DNA of 8,585 nt from positions 1 through 8,585 of the forward strand of contig JAEZFI010000304.1 of NCBI GenBank assembly GCA_023437745.1, given 5' to 3'. Origin of the DNA: Actinomycetes bacterium. Its GTDB lineage: Bacteria > Actinomycetota > Acidimicrobiia > Acidimicrobiales > Microtrichaceae. Under the pieces are notes generated by a model, which saw only the letters and a list, made by a program, of their open reading frames with translations, was not told the DNA's origin and made no database searches. Made by a program: the position numbers and the translations under genes. The number at the start of each line of letters is the position of its first letter. Within the stretch, counting starts at the first letter, position 1. Shown here one piece after another: positions 1 to 6,273 of this stretch.

Positions 1-73
1 ACCGTGACGCGGGCGCCACGGTCCACGCGACAGAACGGGTGTCCACGCTGCGGTCGGGCCGGACGGTGCCGTC

Positions 74-79
74 TACCAT
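74..79 (+). promoter_or_regulatory. Candidate -10 box for leaderless transcription of the aldehyde dehydrogenase operon
   Basis: The hexamer TACCAT fits the actinobacterial TANNNT -10 pattern and ends 7 bases before the ATG at 87, so transcription would begin at or next to the start codon. No Shine-Dalgarno sequence stands directly before that ATG, which agrees with a leaderless message. No good -35 hexamer is visible 17-18 bases upstream, so this rests on the -10 and its spacing only. If real, it is the promoter of the seven-gene run that follows. Confidence 0.35.
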
Positions 80-86
80 CCCGCGG

Positions 87-1526
87 ATGCTCACCTTCTC
101 CTCGGAACTGCTGATCGGCGGCGAGAAGGTGGCCGCCGCGGACGGCGCCACCTTCGACGTGATGGACCCCTCGACCGGCAAGGCGCTGGGTGCCGTGGCG
201 CAGGCCGGGAAGGCCGACGTGGACCGCGCCCTGGCCGCGGCCGTCGAGGAGTTCGAGCGGGGCACGTGGCGGCGCACCTCGGCCACTGCGCGCGGGAAGG
301 TGCTGCTCGAGGTGGCGCGGCTGCTCCGGGAGCGGTCCGAGGAGTTCGCGTTCGCCGAGGCACGCGGTGCAGGGCACCCGATCGGCAACGCCCGGTGGGA
401 GGCGAACACCGCCGCCGACGTGTTCGAGTACTTCGCGGGCGCCGCCAACAAGCACCTGGGCATGACGGTGCCGGTGCAGGACGCCGGCCTCGACGTGGTG
501 CTCCGGGAGCCGGTCGGGCCCTGCGCGCTGATCGTGCCCTGGAACTTCCCGCTGCTCATCACGTGTTGGAAGGCCGCCCCGGCGCTCGCGTGCGGCAACC
601 CCGTCGTGATCAAGCCGGCGTCGCTCACGCCGGGCACCGCCCTGATGCTCGGCGAGGTGCTGATCGAGGCGGGGGTCCCGGCGGGGGCCGTCTCGGTGCT
701 CCCGGGCCCCGGCCGCGTGATCGGCGACCTGCTGGCGGCCGACCCCCGTGTCGCCAAGATCAGCTTCACCGGCGAGACGGCGACGGGCGCGCAGATCCTC
801 CGGCGCAGCGCCGACAACATCACGCGCGTCTCCCTCGAGCTCGGTGGGAAGTCGGCGTGCATCGTCTTCGCCGATGCCGACGTCGCGAAGGCCGCCGAGG
901 CCGGGCCGCTGTCGGTGTTCGACAACACGGGGCAGGACTGCTGCGCCCGGAGCCGGTTCCTGGTGCAGCGTGACGCGTACGACGAGTTCGTGGAGGTGTT
1001 CACCGAGCACACCCGGCAGCTGGTGGTCGGCGAGCCGCTCGACGAGGCGACCCAGCTGGGCCCGATGATCTCGGAGGGCCAGCGGCAGGTGGCGCTCGAC
1101 TACCTCGGCATCGGTGCGGCCGAGGGAGCGCGCCTGGTCGACGGCGGTGGGATCCCCGACGGCGACGGCTGGTACCTGCGTCCGGCCGTGCTCGCCGACG
1201 TCGACAACTCCTGGCGCGTGGCCCAGGAGGAGATCTTCGGCCCGGTCGCCTGCATCATCCCCTTCGACACGGAGGAGGAGGCCGTCCGCCTCGCCAACGA
1301 CAGCCCCTACGGCCTCTCCGGCTCGCTCTGGACCCGGGACCTGGGTCGGGCGATCCGGGTGGCGAAGGAGGTCCGCACCGGCGTCCTCTCCGTGAACTCT
1401 CCCCGCTCGGTGCGCACCGAGGCGCCCTTCGGTGGCTTCAAGCGGTCGGGCCTCGGTCGGGAGCTCGGTCCGGCGGCCATGGACCACTACACGGAGATGA
1501 AGAACGTCTTCTTCTCCCAGGAGTAG
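87..1526 (+). CDS. NAD(P)-dependent aldehyde dehydrogenase
   Basis: This 479-residue protein is a full-length member of the ALDH superfamily, which oxidises aldehydes to carboxylic acids with NAD(P)+ in the cytoplasm. Visible motifs are the cofactor-binding VPWNFP segment, the KPAS motif, the general-base Glu in LELGGK (E251), the nucleophilic Cys in GQDCCA (C285; the 34-residue E-to-C spacing is the family norm), EEIFGPV, and PFGGFKRSGLGRELG near the C-terminus. A second Cys directly follows the catalytic one. The ATG at 87 gives MLTFSSELLIGGEKV, the usual N-terminus of the betaine-aldehyde/aminoaldehyde-like ALDHs, so I prefer it to a GTG at 39. The substrate cannot be read from sequence. 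It is the first gene of the run; its TAG is 2 bases from the next ATG, so it is probably co-expressed with the Cox-type maturation factors and Fae. Confidence 0.93.
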   Translation: MLTFSSELLIGGEKVAAADGATFDVMDPSTGKALGAVAQAGKADVDRALAAAVEEFERGTWRRTSATARGKVLLEVARLLRERSEEFAFAEARGAGHPIGNARWEANTAADVFEYFAGAANKHLGMTVPVQDAGLDVVLREPVGPCALIVPWNFPLLITCWKAAPALACGNPVVIKPASLTPGTALMLGEVLIEAGVPAGAVSVLPGPGRVIGDLLAADPRVAKISFTGETATGAQILRRSADNITRVSLELGGKSACIVFADADVAKAAEAGPLSVFDNTGQDCCARSRFLVQRDAYDEFVEVFTEHTRQLVVGEPLDEATQLGPMISEGQRQVALDYLGIGAAEGARLVDGGGIPDGDGWYLRPAVLADVDNSWRVAQEEIFGPVACIIPFDTEEEAVRLANDSPYGLSGSLWTRDLGRAIRVAKEVRTGVLSVNSPRSVRTEAPFGGFKRSGLGRELGPAAMDHYTEMKNVFFSQE

Positions 1527-1528
1527 CG

Positions 1529-2437
1529 ATGGCCACGCCCGTCGAAGCGCAGCGTGACCTGGAGCACGCCGGCTACCTCGCCGACGAGGAGCTGGCGACC
1601 GTCGTCCACCTGGCGATGGCGCTCGACCGGCCACTGCTCCTGGAGGGCGACGCCGGGGTGGGCAAGACGTCGCTCGCGCTGGCCCTGGCCGCCGTCACCG
1701 GCGGACCGCTGATCCGGCTGCAGTGCCACGAGGGCATCGACGCGGCGCAGGCGCTGTACGAGTGGGATCACGCCCGCCAGCTCCTGCACCTGCGGGCGGC
1801 CGAGGCGACCGGGGAGCTGGCCGGCCACGGCTCCGCCGAGGTCGAGGTCGAGCTCTACTCCGAGCGCTTCCTGATCCGCCGCCCCCTGCTCGAGGCCATC
1901 AGCAGCCCTGCGGGCTCGCCGCGACCGGTGCTGCTGGTGGACGAGGTCGACCGGGCCGACGACGAGTTCGAGGCGTTCCTGCTCCAGCTGCTCTCCGACT
2001 ACTCGGTGACCATCCCGGAGCTGGGCACCGTCCGTGCCGAGGTGGTGCCGATCGTGGTGTTGACCTCCAACCGCACGCGGGACCTCCACGACGCCCTCAA
2101 GCGGCGCTGCCTCTACCACTGGGTAGAGCACCCGGACGTGGAGCGCGAGGTCGCGATCGTCCGGTTGCGGGCCCCGGGGGTGGCGGCCGACGTGGCACGC
2201 CAGGTCGCCGAGCTGAGCGCCCGCCTCCGCGGCCTCGGGCTGTACAAGCCACCCGGCGTCGCCGAGACGATCGACTGGGCGGTGGCGATCGCGCTGCTGG
2301 GCGACGGTGTGACGGCCTCCGCCGCCCGGTCGACCCTCGGCACCGTCGTGAAGTACCGGGAGGACCGCGACCGCGTCGAGGCCGCCGACTTCGAGGGCAT
2401 GGTCGCTGCGGCGACGGGTGCGGTCCCCGGCGGATGA
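1529..2437 (+). CDS. coxD: MoxR-family AAA+ ATPase, CoxD-like molybdenum hydroxylase maturation factor
   Basis: A 302-residue AAA+ ATPase of the MoxR/CoxD group. Walker A is GDAGVGKTS (residues 40-48), Walker B is LLVDEVDRAD (135-144), the sensor-1 region is TSN (179-181), and an arginine-finger-like DALKRR stretch lies at 188-193. In the carbon monoxide dehydrogenase system CoxD acts with CoxE to build the Cu-S-Mo active site; related MoxR/VWA pairs act as metal-centre chaperones more broadly. An AGGAG ribosome-binding site at 1519-1523 is ideally spaced from the ATG. The stop overlaps the start of the VWA gene in an ATGA junction, and the CoxE/XdhC neighbours support a role in maturing a xanthine-oxidase-family enzyme. 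The actual client is not in the window, so CO dehydrogenase itself is not demonstrated. Confidence 0.88.
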   Translation: MATPVEAQRDLEHAGYLADEELATVVHLAMALDRPLLLEGDAGVGKTSLALALAAVTGGPLIRLQCHEGIDAAQALYEWDHARQLLHLRAAEATGELAGHGSAEVEVELYSERFLIRRPLLEAISSPAGSPRPVLLVDEVDRADDEFEAFLLQLLSDYSVTIPELGTVRAEVVPIVVLTSNRTRDLHDALKRRCLYHWVEHPDVEREVAIVRLRAPGVAADVARQVAELSARLRGLGLYKPPGVAETIDWAVAIALLGDGVTASAARSTLGTVVKYREDRDRVEAADFEGMVAAATGAVPGG

Positions 2438-3582
2438 GCCAGCACGGCGACCTCCGTGGGGCCGGTCCGGCGCCGAGTGCGGGGGACGGCCTCGTCCGCT
2501 GGGTCGGTGCGCTGCGGGGGGCGGGGCTGGAGGTTCCGGTCGACGCGGTCGGGACGTTCGCCGCCGCCCTGGGTCACGTCGAGGTGGACGATGTCCGGCA
2601 GGTCTTGTGGGCCAGCCGCGCCACCCTGGTCCGGCGGCGTGAGGACCTGCCCACCCACGACGCCGCGTTCGCCCGGTTCTTCCTGGGCGGCGTCGTGGAC
2701 GCTCCTTCCGGGGCGCCCGCCCTCCGGCCGGTCGATGCGGACGCGGAGGACGGCGACGACGCCACTGCTGCGGCTCCCGAGCCGGGCGACGAGCGCGACC
2801 CCCGCTCCGACCGTGCGGTCCGCTTCACGGCCCACGAGACCCTCCGTGACCGGGACTTCGCCGAGTGCACGATCGCCGAGCTGGACGAGCTGGCCCGAGC
2901 CGTCGACCGGCTGCGGTGGCACCACCGCACGGTCCGCGGTCGTCGGCGGCGTCCGGCGCGGAGGGGTGAGATCGACCTCCGCCGCACGGTCGCCGCAGCG
3001 GTGCGGGCCGGGGGAGCACCCGACACCTGGCGACGACGTCGTCGGGTCCCCCGTCCGCGGCGGCAGGTCCTCCTCCTCGACGTGTCGGGTTCGATGGAGC
3101 CCTACACGCGGCTGCTGCTGCGATTCGCCCACGCCTCGCTGCGCGCCAGGTCCCGGGTCGAGGTCTTCGCACTGGCCACTCGCTGCACGCGGTTGACGCG
3201 GGAGCTGGCGACCGTGCGGCCCGACGCGGCGCTCGCTGCGGTCGCGGGCGTCGTGCAGGACTGGGACGGCGGCACGCGGCTGGGGCAGGACCTCGCCGTG
3301 TTCCTCGACGAGTGGGGCCGGCGTGGCGTGGCGCGGGGTGCCGATGTCGTGATCGTGTCGGACGGCTGGGACCGTGGCGAGCCGGCGCACCTCGCCGAGC
3401 AGATGGCCCGACTCTCCCGGGCCGCCGCCCGCATCGTCTGGGTCAACCCGTTGCGCGGGACGCCGGGCTACCAGCCGCTGGCGCGTGGGATGGCGGCGGC
3501 CTTGCCGTACTGTGACCGGTTCGTGGACGGGCACTCGCTCGCCGCCCTGGAGCAACTTGCCGAGCTGTTGGGGGAGACGTGA
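2434..3582 (+). CDS. coxE: CoxE-like von Willebrand factor A domain protein
   Basis: A 382-residue protein of the CoxE-like VWA family, partner of the MoxR ATPase encoded just before it. The C-terminal VWA domain has a complete metal-ion-dependent adhesion site: DVSGS at 216-220, the Thr in GGT (281) and the Asp in VSDG (310). The N-terminal half is helical, followed by an acidic low-complexity linker (about 90-125) and a strongly basic Arg-rich patch (about 170-212) directly before the VWA domain. The start at 2434 gives an ATGA overlap with the ATPase stop, although the frame stays open far upstream inside the ATPase gene; the upstream part is only a shadow. It is probably a cytoplasmic scaffold that couples ATPase remodelling to metal-cofactor assembly in a Mo hydroxylase; that role is carried over from CoxD/CoxE. 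Confidence 0.87.
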   Translation: MSQHGDLRGAGPAPSAGDGLVRWVGALRGAGLEVPVDAVGTFAAALGHVEVDDVRQVLWASRATLVRRREDLPTHDAAFARFFLGGVVDAPSGAPALRPVDADAEDGDDATAAAPEPGDERDPRSDRAVRFTAHETLRDRDFAECTIAELDELARAVDRLRWHHRTVRGRRRRPARRGEIDLRRTVAAAVRAGGAPDTWRRRRRVPRPRRQVLLLDVSGSMEPYTRLLLRFAHASLRARSRVEVFALATRCTRLTRELATVRPDAALAAVAGVVQDWDGGTRLGQDLAVFLDEWGRRGVARGADVVIVSDGWDRGEPAHLAEQMARLSRAAARIVWVNPLRGTPGYQPLARGMAAALPYCDRFVDGHSLAALEQLAELLGET

Positions 3583-3893
3583 TCGAGATCCTCGACGACA
3601 TCGAACGGTGGCGCGCCGACGGCCGGCGGGTGGCGCTCGCCCGTGTCGTGGACGTCGAGGGCTCCGGCCCGCGCCTGCCCGGCGCCGCGATGGCGGTCAA
3701 CGACCTGGGTGAGGTCGCCGGGAGCGTGTCCGGCGGGTGCGTGGAGGGTGCCGTGGTGACCGAGGCGCTGGCCGCGCTGGAGCACTGCTCTCGCTCGGTG
3801 GTGACGTTCGGGTACAGCGACGACGACGCATTCGCCGTCGGGCTCACCTGCGGCGGCACCGTCCACCTGTTCATCGAGCCGTTGGACTGGTGA
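3579..3893 (+). CDS. Short XdhC/CoxI-family protein (N-terminal domain only)
   Basis: A 104-residue protein consisting only of the XdhC_CoxI N-terminal domain. It shows the family signatures GSGPRLPGAAMAV (28-40), GSVSGGCVEGAV (48-59, conserved Cys54) and a C-terminal LTCGGTVHLFIEPL strand (89-102). XdhC proteins bind and hand over sulfurated molybdenum cofactor to xanthine-dehydrogenase-type enzymes. Canonical XdhC carries this domain fused to a Rossmann domain; here the Rossmann part sits in the next gene. The GTG start overlaps the CoxE stop (GTGA), with a G-rich GGAG close upstream. The pair probably works as a complex, with this subunit supplying the Cys-containing face. It is intact and short by design, not visibly truncated: no frameshift joins it to the following gene, which has its own N-terminal region. 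Confidence 0.85.
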   Translation: MIEILDDIERWRADGRRVALARVVDVEGSGPRLPGAAMAVNDLGEVAGSVSGGCVEGAVVTEALAALEHCSRSVVTFGYSDDDAFAVGLTCGGTVHLFIEPLDW

Positions 3894-4705
3894 TGTACGA
3901 ACGGCTCCGTGACGCGCTCCGAGCGCAGCGGCCGGCCGCGTTGGTGACGCGCCTCGACCCCGGCGGAGGTCCTGCAGGGGCCCGGGTGCTCGTGGTCCAG
4001 GACCGGGGCGCGCCGCCGGACGTCGAGGGGAGCCTCGGCGACCCCGAGCTGGACCGCGTCGTGCTGCGCGACGCGCTCGGCGAGCTCGAGGCGGGCCGCT
4101 CCGGCATCCGCCACTACGGACCGCACGGCGAGAACGGGCAGCTCGACGTGTCGGTCTTCATCGAGTCGTTCGCTCCGCCGCCCACGATGTTGATCTTCGG
4201 AGCCGTCGACTTCACCGCCGCGCTGGTGCGCGTGGCGAAGGTGCTGGGCTACCGGGTGACGGTCTGCGACGCCCGGCCGGCGTTCGCGACCGCGCGACGG
4301 TTCCCGCTGGCCGACGAGATCGTCGTCGACTGGCCCCACCGGCTGCTCGAGGACGTCGGGCCGCGCCTGGGGGCCGCGGACGCGGTCTGCGTGCTGACCC
4401 ACGACCACAAGTTCGACGTGCCGGCGTTGATGGCGTGCTTCGGGACCGATGTCGGCTACATCGGGGCGATGGGATCGAGGCGCACGACCGAGGACCGGGC
4501 GAGGCGACTGCGGGAGGCGGGCGCCGACGAGGAGATGCTGGCCCGCGTCCACGCGCCGATCGGTCTGGATCTCGGGGCCCGGACCCCCGAGGAGACCGCT
4601 GTCGCGATCTGCGCCGAGGTCATCGCCGCCCGCGCCGGCCGGGGCGCACGGTCGCTGTCGCAGTCCACCGGCCCGATCCACGACCCGGAGGTCCTGGCGC
4701 GATGA
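3893..4705 (+). CDS. XdhC-family protein with Rossmann domain (CoxF/CoxI-like)
   Basis: A 270-residue protein whose residues about 97-250 match the XdhC C-terminal Rossmann domain: MLIFGAVDFTAAL nucleotide-fold loop, VTVCDARP, LTHDHKFD (168-175), GYIGAMGSRRT (188-198) and HAPIGLDLGARTPEE (220-234). The first ~95 residues resemble a degenerate XdhC_CoxI domain; GSLGDPELDRVV (47-58) aligns by eye with the GSVSGGCVEGAV of the preceding protein but lacks its Cys. Likely role: molybdenum cofactor sulfuration or insertion chaperone working with the short XdhC protein. The ATG shares one base with the preceding stop (TGATG); a GTG one codon earlier is an alternative start. No Shine-Dalgarno is evident, consistent with translational coupling. 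Confidence 0.87.
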   Translation: MYERLRDALRAQRPAALVTRLDPGGGPAGARVLVVQDRGAPPDVEGSLGDPELDRVVLRDALGELEAGRSGIRHYGPHGENGQLDVSVFIESFAPPPTMLIFGAVDFTAALVRVAKVLGYRVTVCDARPAFATARRFPLADEIVVDWPHRLLEDVGPRLGAADAVCVLTHDHKFDVPALMACFGTDVGYIGAMGSRRTTEDRARRLREAGADEEMLARVHAPIGLDLGARTPEETAVAICAEVIAARAGRGARSLSQSTGPIHDPEVLAR

Positions 4706-5475
4706 GGGTGACCACGGTCGACCTGTCCGACGGCCCCGGCCTCGCTCCGCTGATCCAACAGGCGCGGGCCGATCTCGCAGCGAGCGGGGTCGCGATCGTC
4801 GAGGACTTCCTCACCCCGGACGCCGTCGCGGCGATGTGCGCCGAGTGCGACGCGCTCGCGCCGCTCGCCCATCACTCGATGGTGATGGGCACGCCGTACC
4901 TCGGGCTGCCCGACGAGACCGTCCCCGAAGGGCATCCCCGCCGGGCCCAGGTCCGGTCGTCGCTGGGTGCCGTGGCGTACGACCTGATCCCCGCGGGCTC
5001 GCTGCTGCGCTCGGTCTACGAGGACGACCGGTTGCTGGCGCTGGTGTCGGCCATGCTCGAGCGGGCGCCCCTGCACCGCTACGCCGACCCGTTCGGAGCA
5101 CTGAACGTGGCCGCCATGGGGGATGGCGACGAGCTGGGCTGGCACTTCGACCAGACCGACTTCGTCGTGTCCATCGCGCTGCAGTGCTCGGCGAGCGGGG
5201 GTGACTTCGAGTCGGCGCACCGGATCCGGAGCGCCGAGGACGAGCACTACGACGAGGTCCGCTCGGTCATCGACGGGCACGCGCCGCAGCTCGTGTCGAC
5301 GGTGCCGATGCGTCCTGGCACGCTCATGCTCTTCGAGGGCCGGAACTCGATGCACCGGGTCACCCCGATCCAAGGGCCGACACCCAGGTACGTGGCGCTG
5401 CTCGCCTACGACACCCGGCCCGACACCGATTCCACCGAGCTGCTCAAGCTCGTCCGCTACGGGAGGCTTCCATGA
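4702..5475 (+). CDS. 2-oxoglutarate/Fe(II)-dependent oxygenase, HalD/ArpA-like
   Basis: A 257-residue non-haem iron oxygenase resembling the HalD/BesD/ArpA group. The iron-binding facial triad is visible: H148 and D150 in GWHFDQTDF, and distal H218 in SMHRVTPI, with R229 positioned to bind 2-oxoglutarate. An LMLFEG strand precedes the distal His. Radical halogenases of this group replace the triad Asp with Gly to open a chloride site; here the Asp is present, so hydroxylation (or demethylation) is expected and a 'halogenase' label would be wrong. Substrate is unknown; the closest characterised relatives act on free amino acids. The start makes an ATGA overlap with the XdhC stop, with GGAGG at 4687-4691. 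The stop overlaps the Fae start, tying the protein to the Cox-type operon. Family assignment is from motif memory, not a search. Confidence 0.82.
   Translation: MRVTTVDLSDGPGLAPLIQQARADLAASGVAIVEDFLTPDAVAAMCAECDALAPLAHHSMVMGTPYLGLPDETVPEGHPRRAQVRSSLGAVAYDLIPAGSLLRSVYEDDRLLALVSAMLERAPLHRYADPFGALNVAAMGDGDELGWHFDQTDFVVSIALQCSASGGDFESAHRIRSAEDEHYDEVRSVIDGHAPQLVSTVPMRPGTLMLFEGRNSMHRVTPIQGPTPRYVALLAYDTRPDTDSTELLKLVRYGRLP
4867..4890. repeat. Perfect 9-bp inverted repeat inside the HalD/ArpA-like gene
   Basis: GCCCATCAC at 4867-4875 and GTGATGGGC at 4882-4890 are exact reverse complements separated by the 6 bases TCGATG. In RNA this would form a 9-bp hairpin within the coding region, at the codons for AHHSMVMG. 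No U-tract follows, so it is not an intrinsic terminator. It may be chance or an mRNA structure; no function is claimed. Confidence 0.55.
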
Positions 5476-6011
5476 CGTCACGGGGTCCGATCGGGCCGAT
5501 CCCGATCCAGATCGGCGAGGGGTTCGAGGGCGGAGGCGTCTCCGCCGCGCATGTGAACACCGTGCTCGGCGACCGCAACGGGCCGATCGGTGCGTCGTGG
5601 AGCCAGGCCCTCGCCACGCCCAGCCAGGGGCACGCGCCGTTCGTCGTGGTCGCCCGCCCGGGCCTGCCGGTGAAGCCGTTCACGCTGTTCGTGAACAAGT
5701 CGGCGCTCGCCTCGGAGGAGCACGCCCATCTCACGTGGGGTGCCGCACAGGCCGGCGTGGCGGCCGGTGTGCTCGAGTGCGTCGCGACGGGCGTGATCCC
5801 CGCCGAGATCGCCGACCTCACCGTCCTCATCGCCGCGGTGTGGGTGGACCCGGGGGCGAAGGCGGCCCACCAGGACGCGATCTTCGCCAACAACCGCGTG
5901 GCCACCATCGCTGCGCTGGGCGCCGGCATCACCGGCCGGCCGACCGCGCTCGAGGTGGTCGCTGACATCGAGCAGGGCGGCGCCTTCTTCAACGCCTTCT
6001 ACGAGCCCTGA
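5472..6011 (+). CDS. fae: Formaldehyde-activating enzyme (Fae) homologue
   Basis: A 179-residue protein recognisable as Fae family. Fae condenses formaldehyde with tetrahydromethanopterin to methylene-H4MPT in methylotrophs and methanogens. Visible family features are IGEGFEGGG followed by AHVN (H27 at the proposed catalytic His; classical Fae reads AHID), the LPVKPFTLFVNK motif (65-76), WGAAQAGVAAGV (89-100), and GVIPAEIADLTVLIAAVWV (107-125). The C-terminal extension after about residue 152 differs from the classical tail. It is the last gene of the run, with a strong GGGAGG at 5461-5466 and an ATGA overlap with the oxygenase gene. No H4MPT biosynthesis or methylene-H4MPT dehydrogenase gene is in the window, so the acceptor is unknown; it may be a Fae paralogue with another carrier or a formaldehyde-sensing/scavenging role. 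Confidence 0.85.
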   Translation: MTSRGPIGPIPIQIGEGFEGGGVSAAHVNTVLGDRNGPIGASWSQALATPSQGHAPFVVVARPGLPVKPFTLFVNKSALASEEHAHLTWGAAQAGVAAGVLECVATGVIPAEIADLTVLIAAVWVDPGAKAAHQDAIFANNRVATIAALGAGITGRPTALEVVADIEQGGAFFNAFYEP

Positions 6012-6030
6012 CCCCGGAGGTGCGCACGGT

Positions 6031-6060
6031 TTGGAGGCGGTCGCACACGTGGAGCAACAT
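6031..6060 (+). promoter_or_regulatory. Candidate promoter of the lipoprotein/hydroxylase pair
   Basis: TTGGAG (6031-6036) and CAACAT (6055-6060) are separated by 18 bases and resemble vegetative -35 and -10 boxes. The -10 ends 6 bases before the GTG at 6067, which would again give a leaderless message and argues for that start. The 8-bp palindrome GTGCGCAC lies just upstream (6020-6027) and CACGTG lies in the spacer (6046-6051); either could be an operator half, but both are short. The match is modest and made by eye. Confidence 0.35.
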
Positions 6061-6066
6061 GACGCC

Positions 6067-6273
6067 GTGATCTCCCGACGTTCCCGACGCTGCGCCGCCG
6101 CCGTCACGGCCCTCGCACTCGCCACGGGGCTCGGCGCGTGCTCGCGGCCGGACCCGAACCCGCCGATCAAGCTGACCGGCGACCCTCAGGCGGCGAACCC
6201 GTCGGTGGTCACGCCGACCACCACGACCTCGACCTCCACCACGACCACGCTCTTCCACGCCCAGGAAGGGTGA
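6067..6273 (+). CDS. Small secreted lipoprotein, hypothetical
   Basis: A 68-residue protein with a clear lipoprotein signal: basic n-region (RRSRR), hydrophobic AAAVTALALATGLG and lipobox LGAC, with the acylated Cys at residue 25. The mature part is only about 44 residues: a Pro-rich stretch (PDPNPPIKL), then a Thr/Ser-rich low-complexity tail (12 of 14 residues in one stretch are T or S) and a short AQEG end. It is therefore likely anchored to the outer face of the cytoplasmic membrane and unstructured. No functional family is recognised. The GTG at 6067 is chosen because it gives a normal-length n-region and lies just after a candidate -10; GTG at 6049 and TTG at 6031 are in-frame alternatives, each with a GGAGG upstream. 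Its stop overlaps the start of the following oxygenase gene. Confidence 0.7.
   Translation: MISRRSRRCAAAVTALALATGLGACSRPDPNPPIKLTGDPQAANPSVVTPTTTTSTSTTTTLFHAQEG

Noticed and set aside
39..86. A longer N-terminus for the aldehyde dehydrogenase from GTG 39.
   Set aside because: The extra 16 residues are Arg/Ser/Thr-rich and do not resemble an ALDH start, whereas the ATG at 87 gives the typical family beginning and follows a plausible -10 box.
1..94. A minus-strand reading frame starting at ATG 79 or GTG 94 and running off the left edge (MVDGTVRPDRS...), as a divergent gene.
   Set aside because: Only about 26-31 codons are visible, there is no well-placed ribosome-binding site for the ATG, no family is recognisable, and high-GC sequence gives open frames by chance. 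A divergent gene is possible but not supported.
1487..2131. Long minus-strand open frame (214 codons) opposite the CoxD-like gene.
   Set aside because: It is an antisense shadow of the ATPase gene, with low-complexity composition and no family motifs, while the + strand frame has complete Walker A and B motifs.
2113..3555. Long minus-strand open frame (480 codons) opposite the CoxE-like gene.
   Set aside because: The translated sequence is rich in Arg, Gly and Pro without domains; the + strand encodes a VWA domain with a full MIDAS motif.
3579..4705. The two XdhC genes as one gene broken by a frameshift.
   Set aside because: The second protein has its own N-terminal region resembling the first domain, the junction is a clean TGATG overlap, and the short protein ends neatly after the last strand of its domain.
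87..4705. Calling the locus a carbon monoxide dehydrogenase cluster.
   Set aside because: Only maturation factors are present; none of the CoxL, CoxM or CoxS subunits is in the window, and CoxDE/XdhC homologues also serve other xanthine-oxidase-family enzymes.
6201..6252. ACC/ACG-rich tract as a nucleotide repeat.
   Set aside because: It is the coding of the Thr/Ser-rich tail of the lipoprotein; the repeat is irregular and explained by the protein composition.
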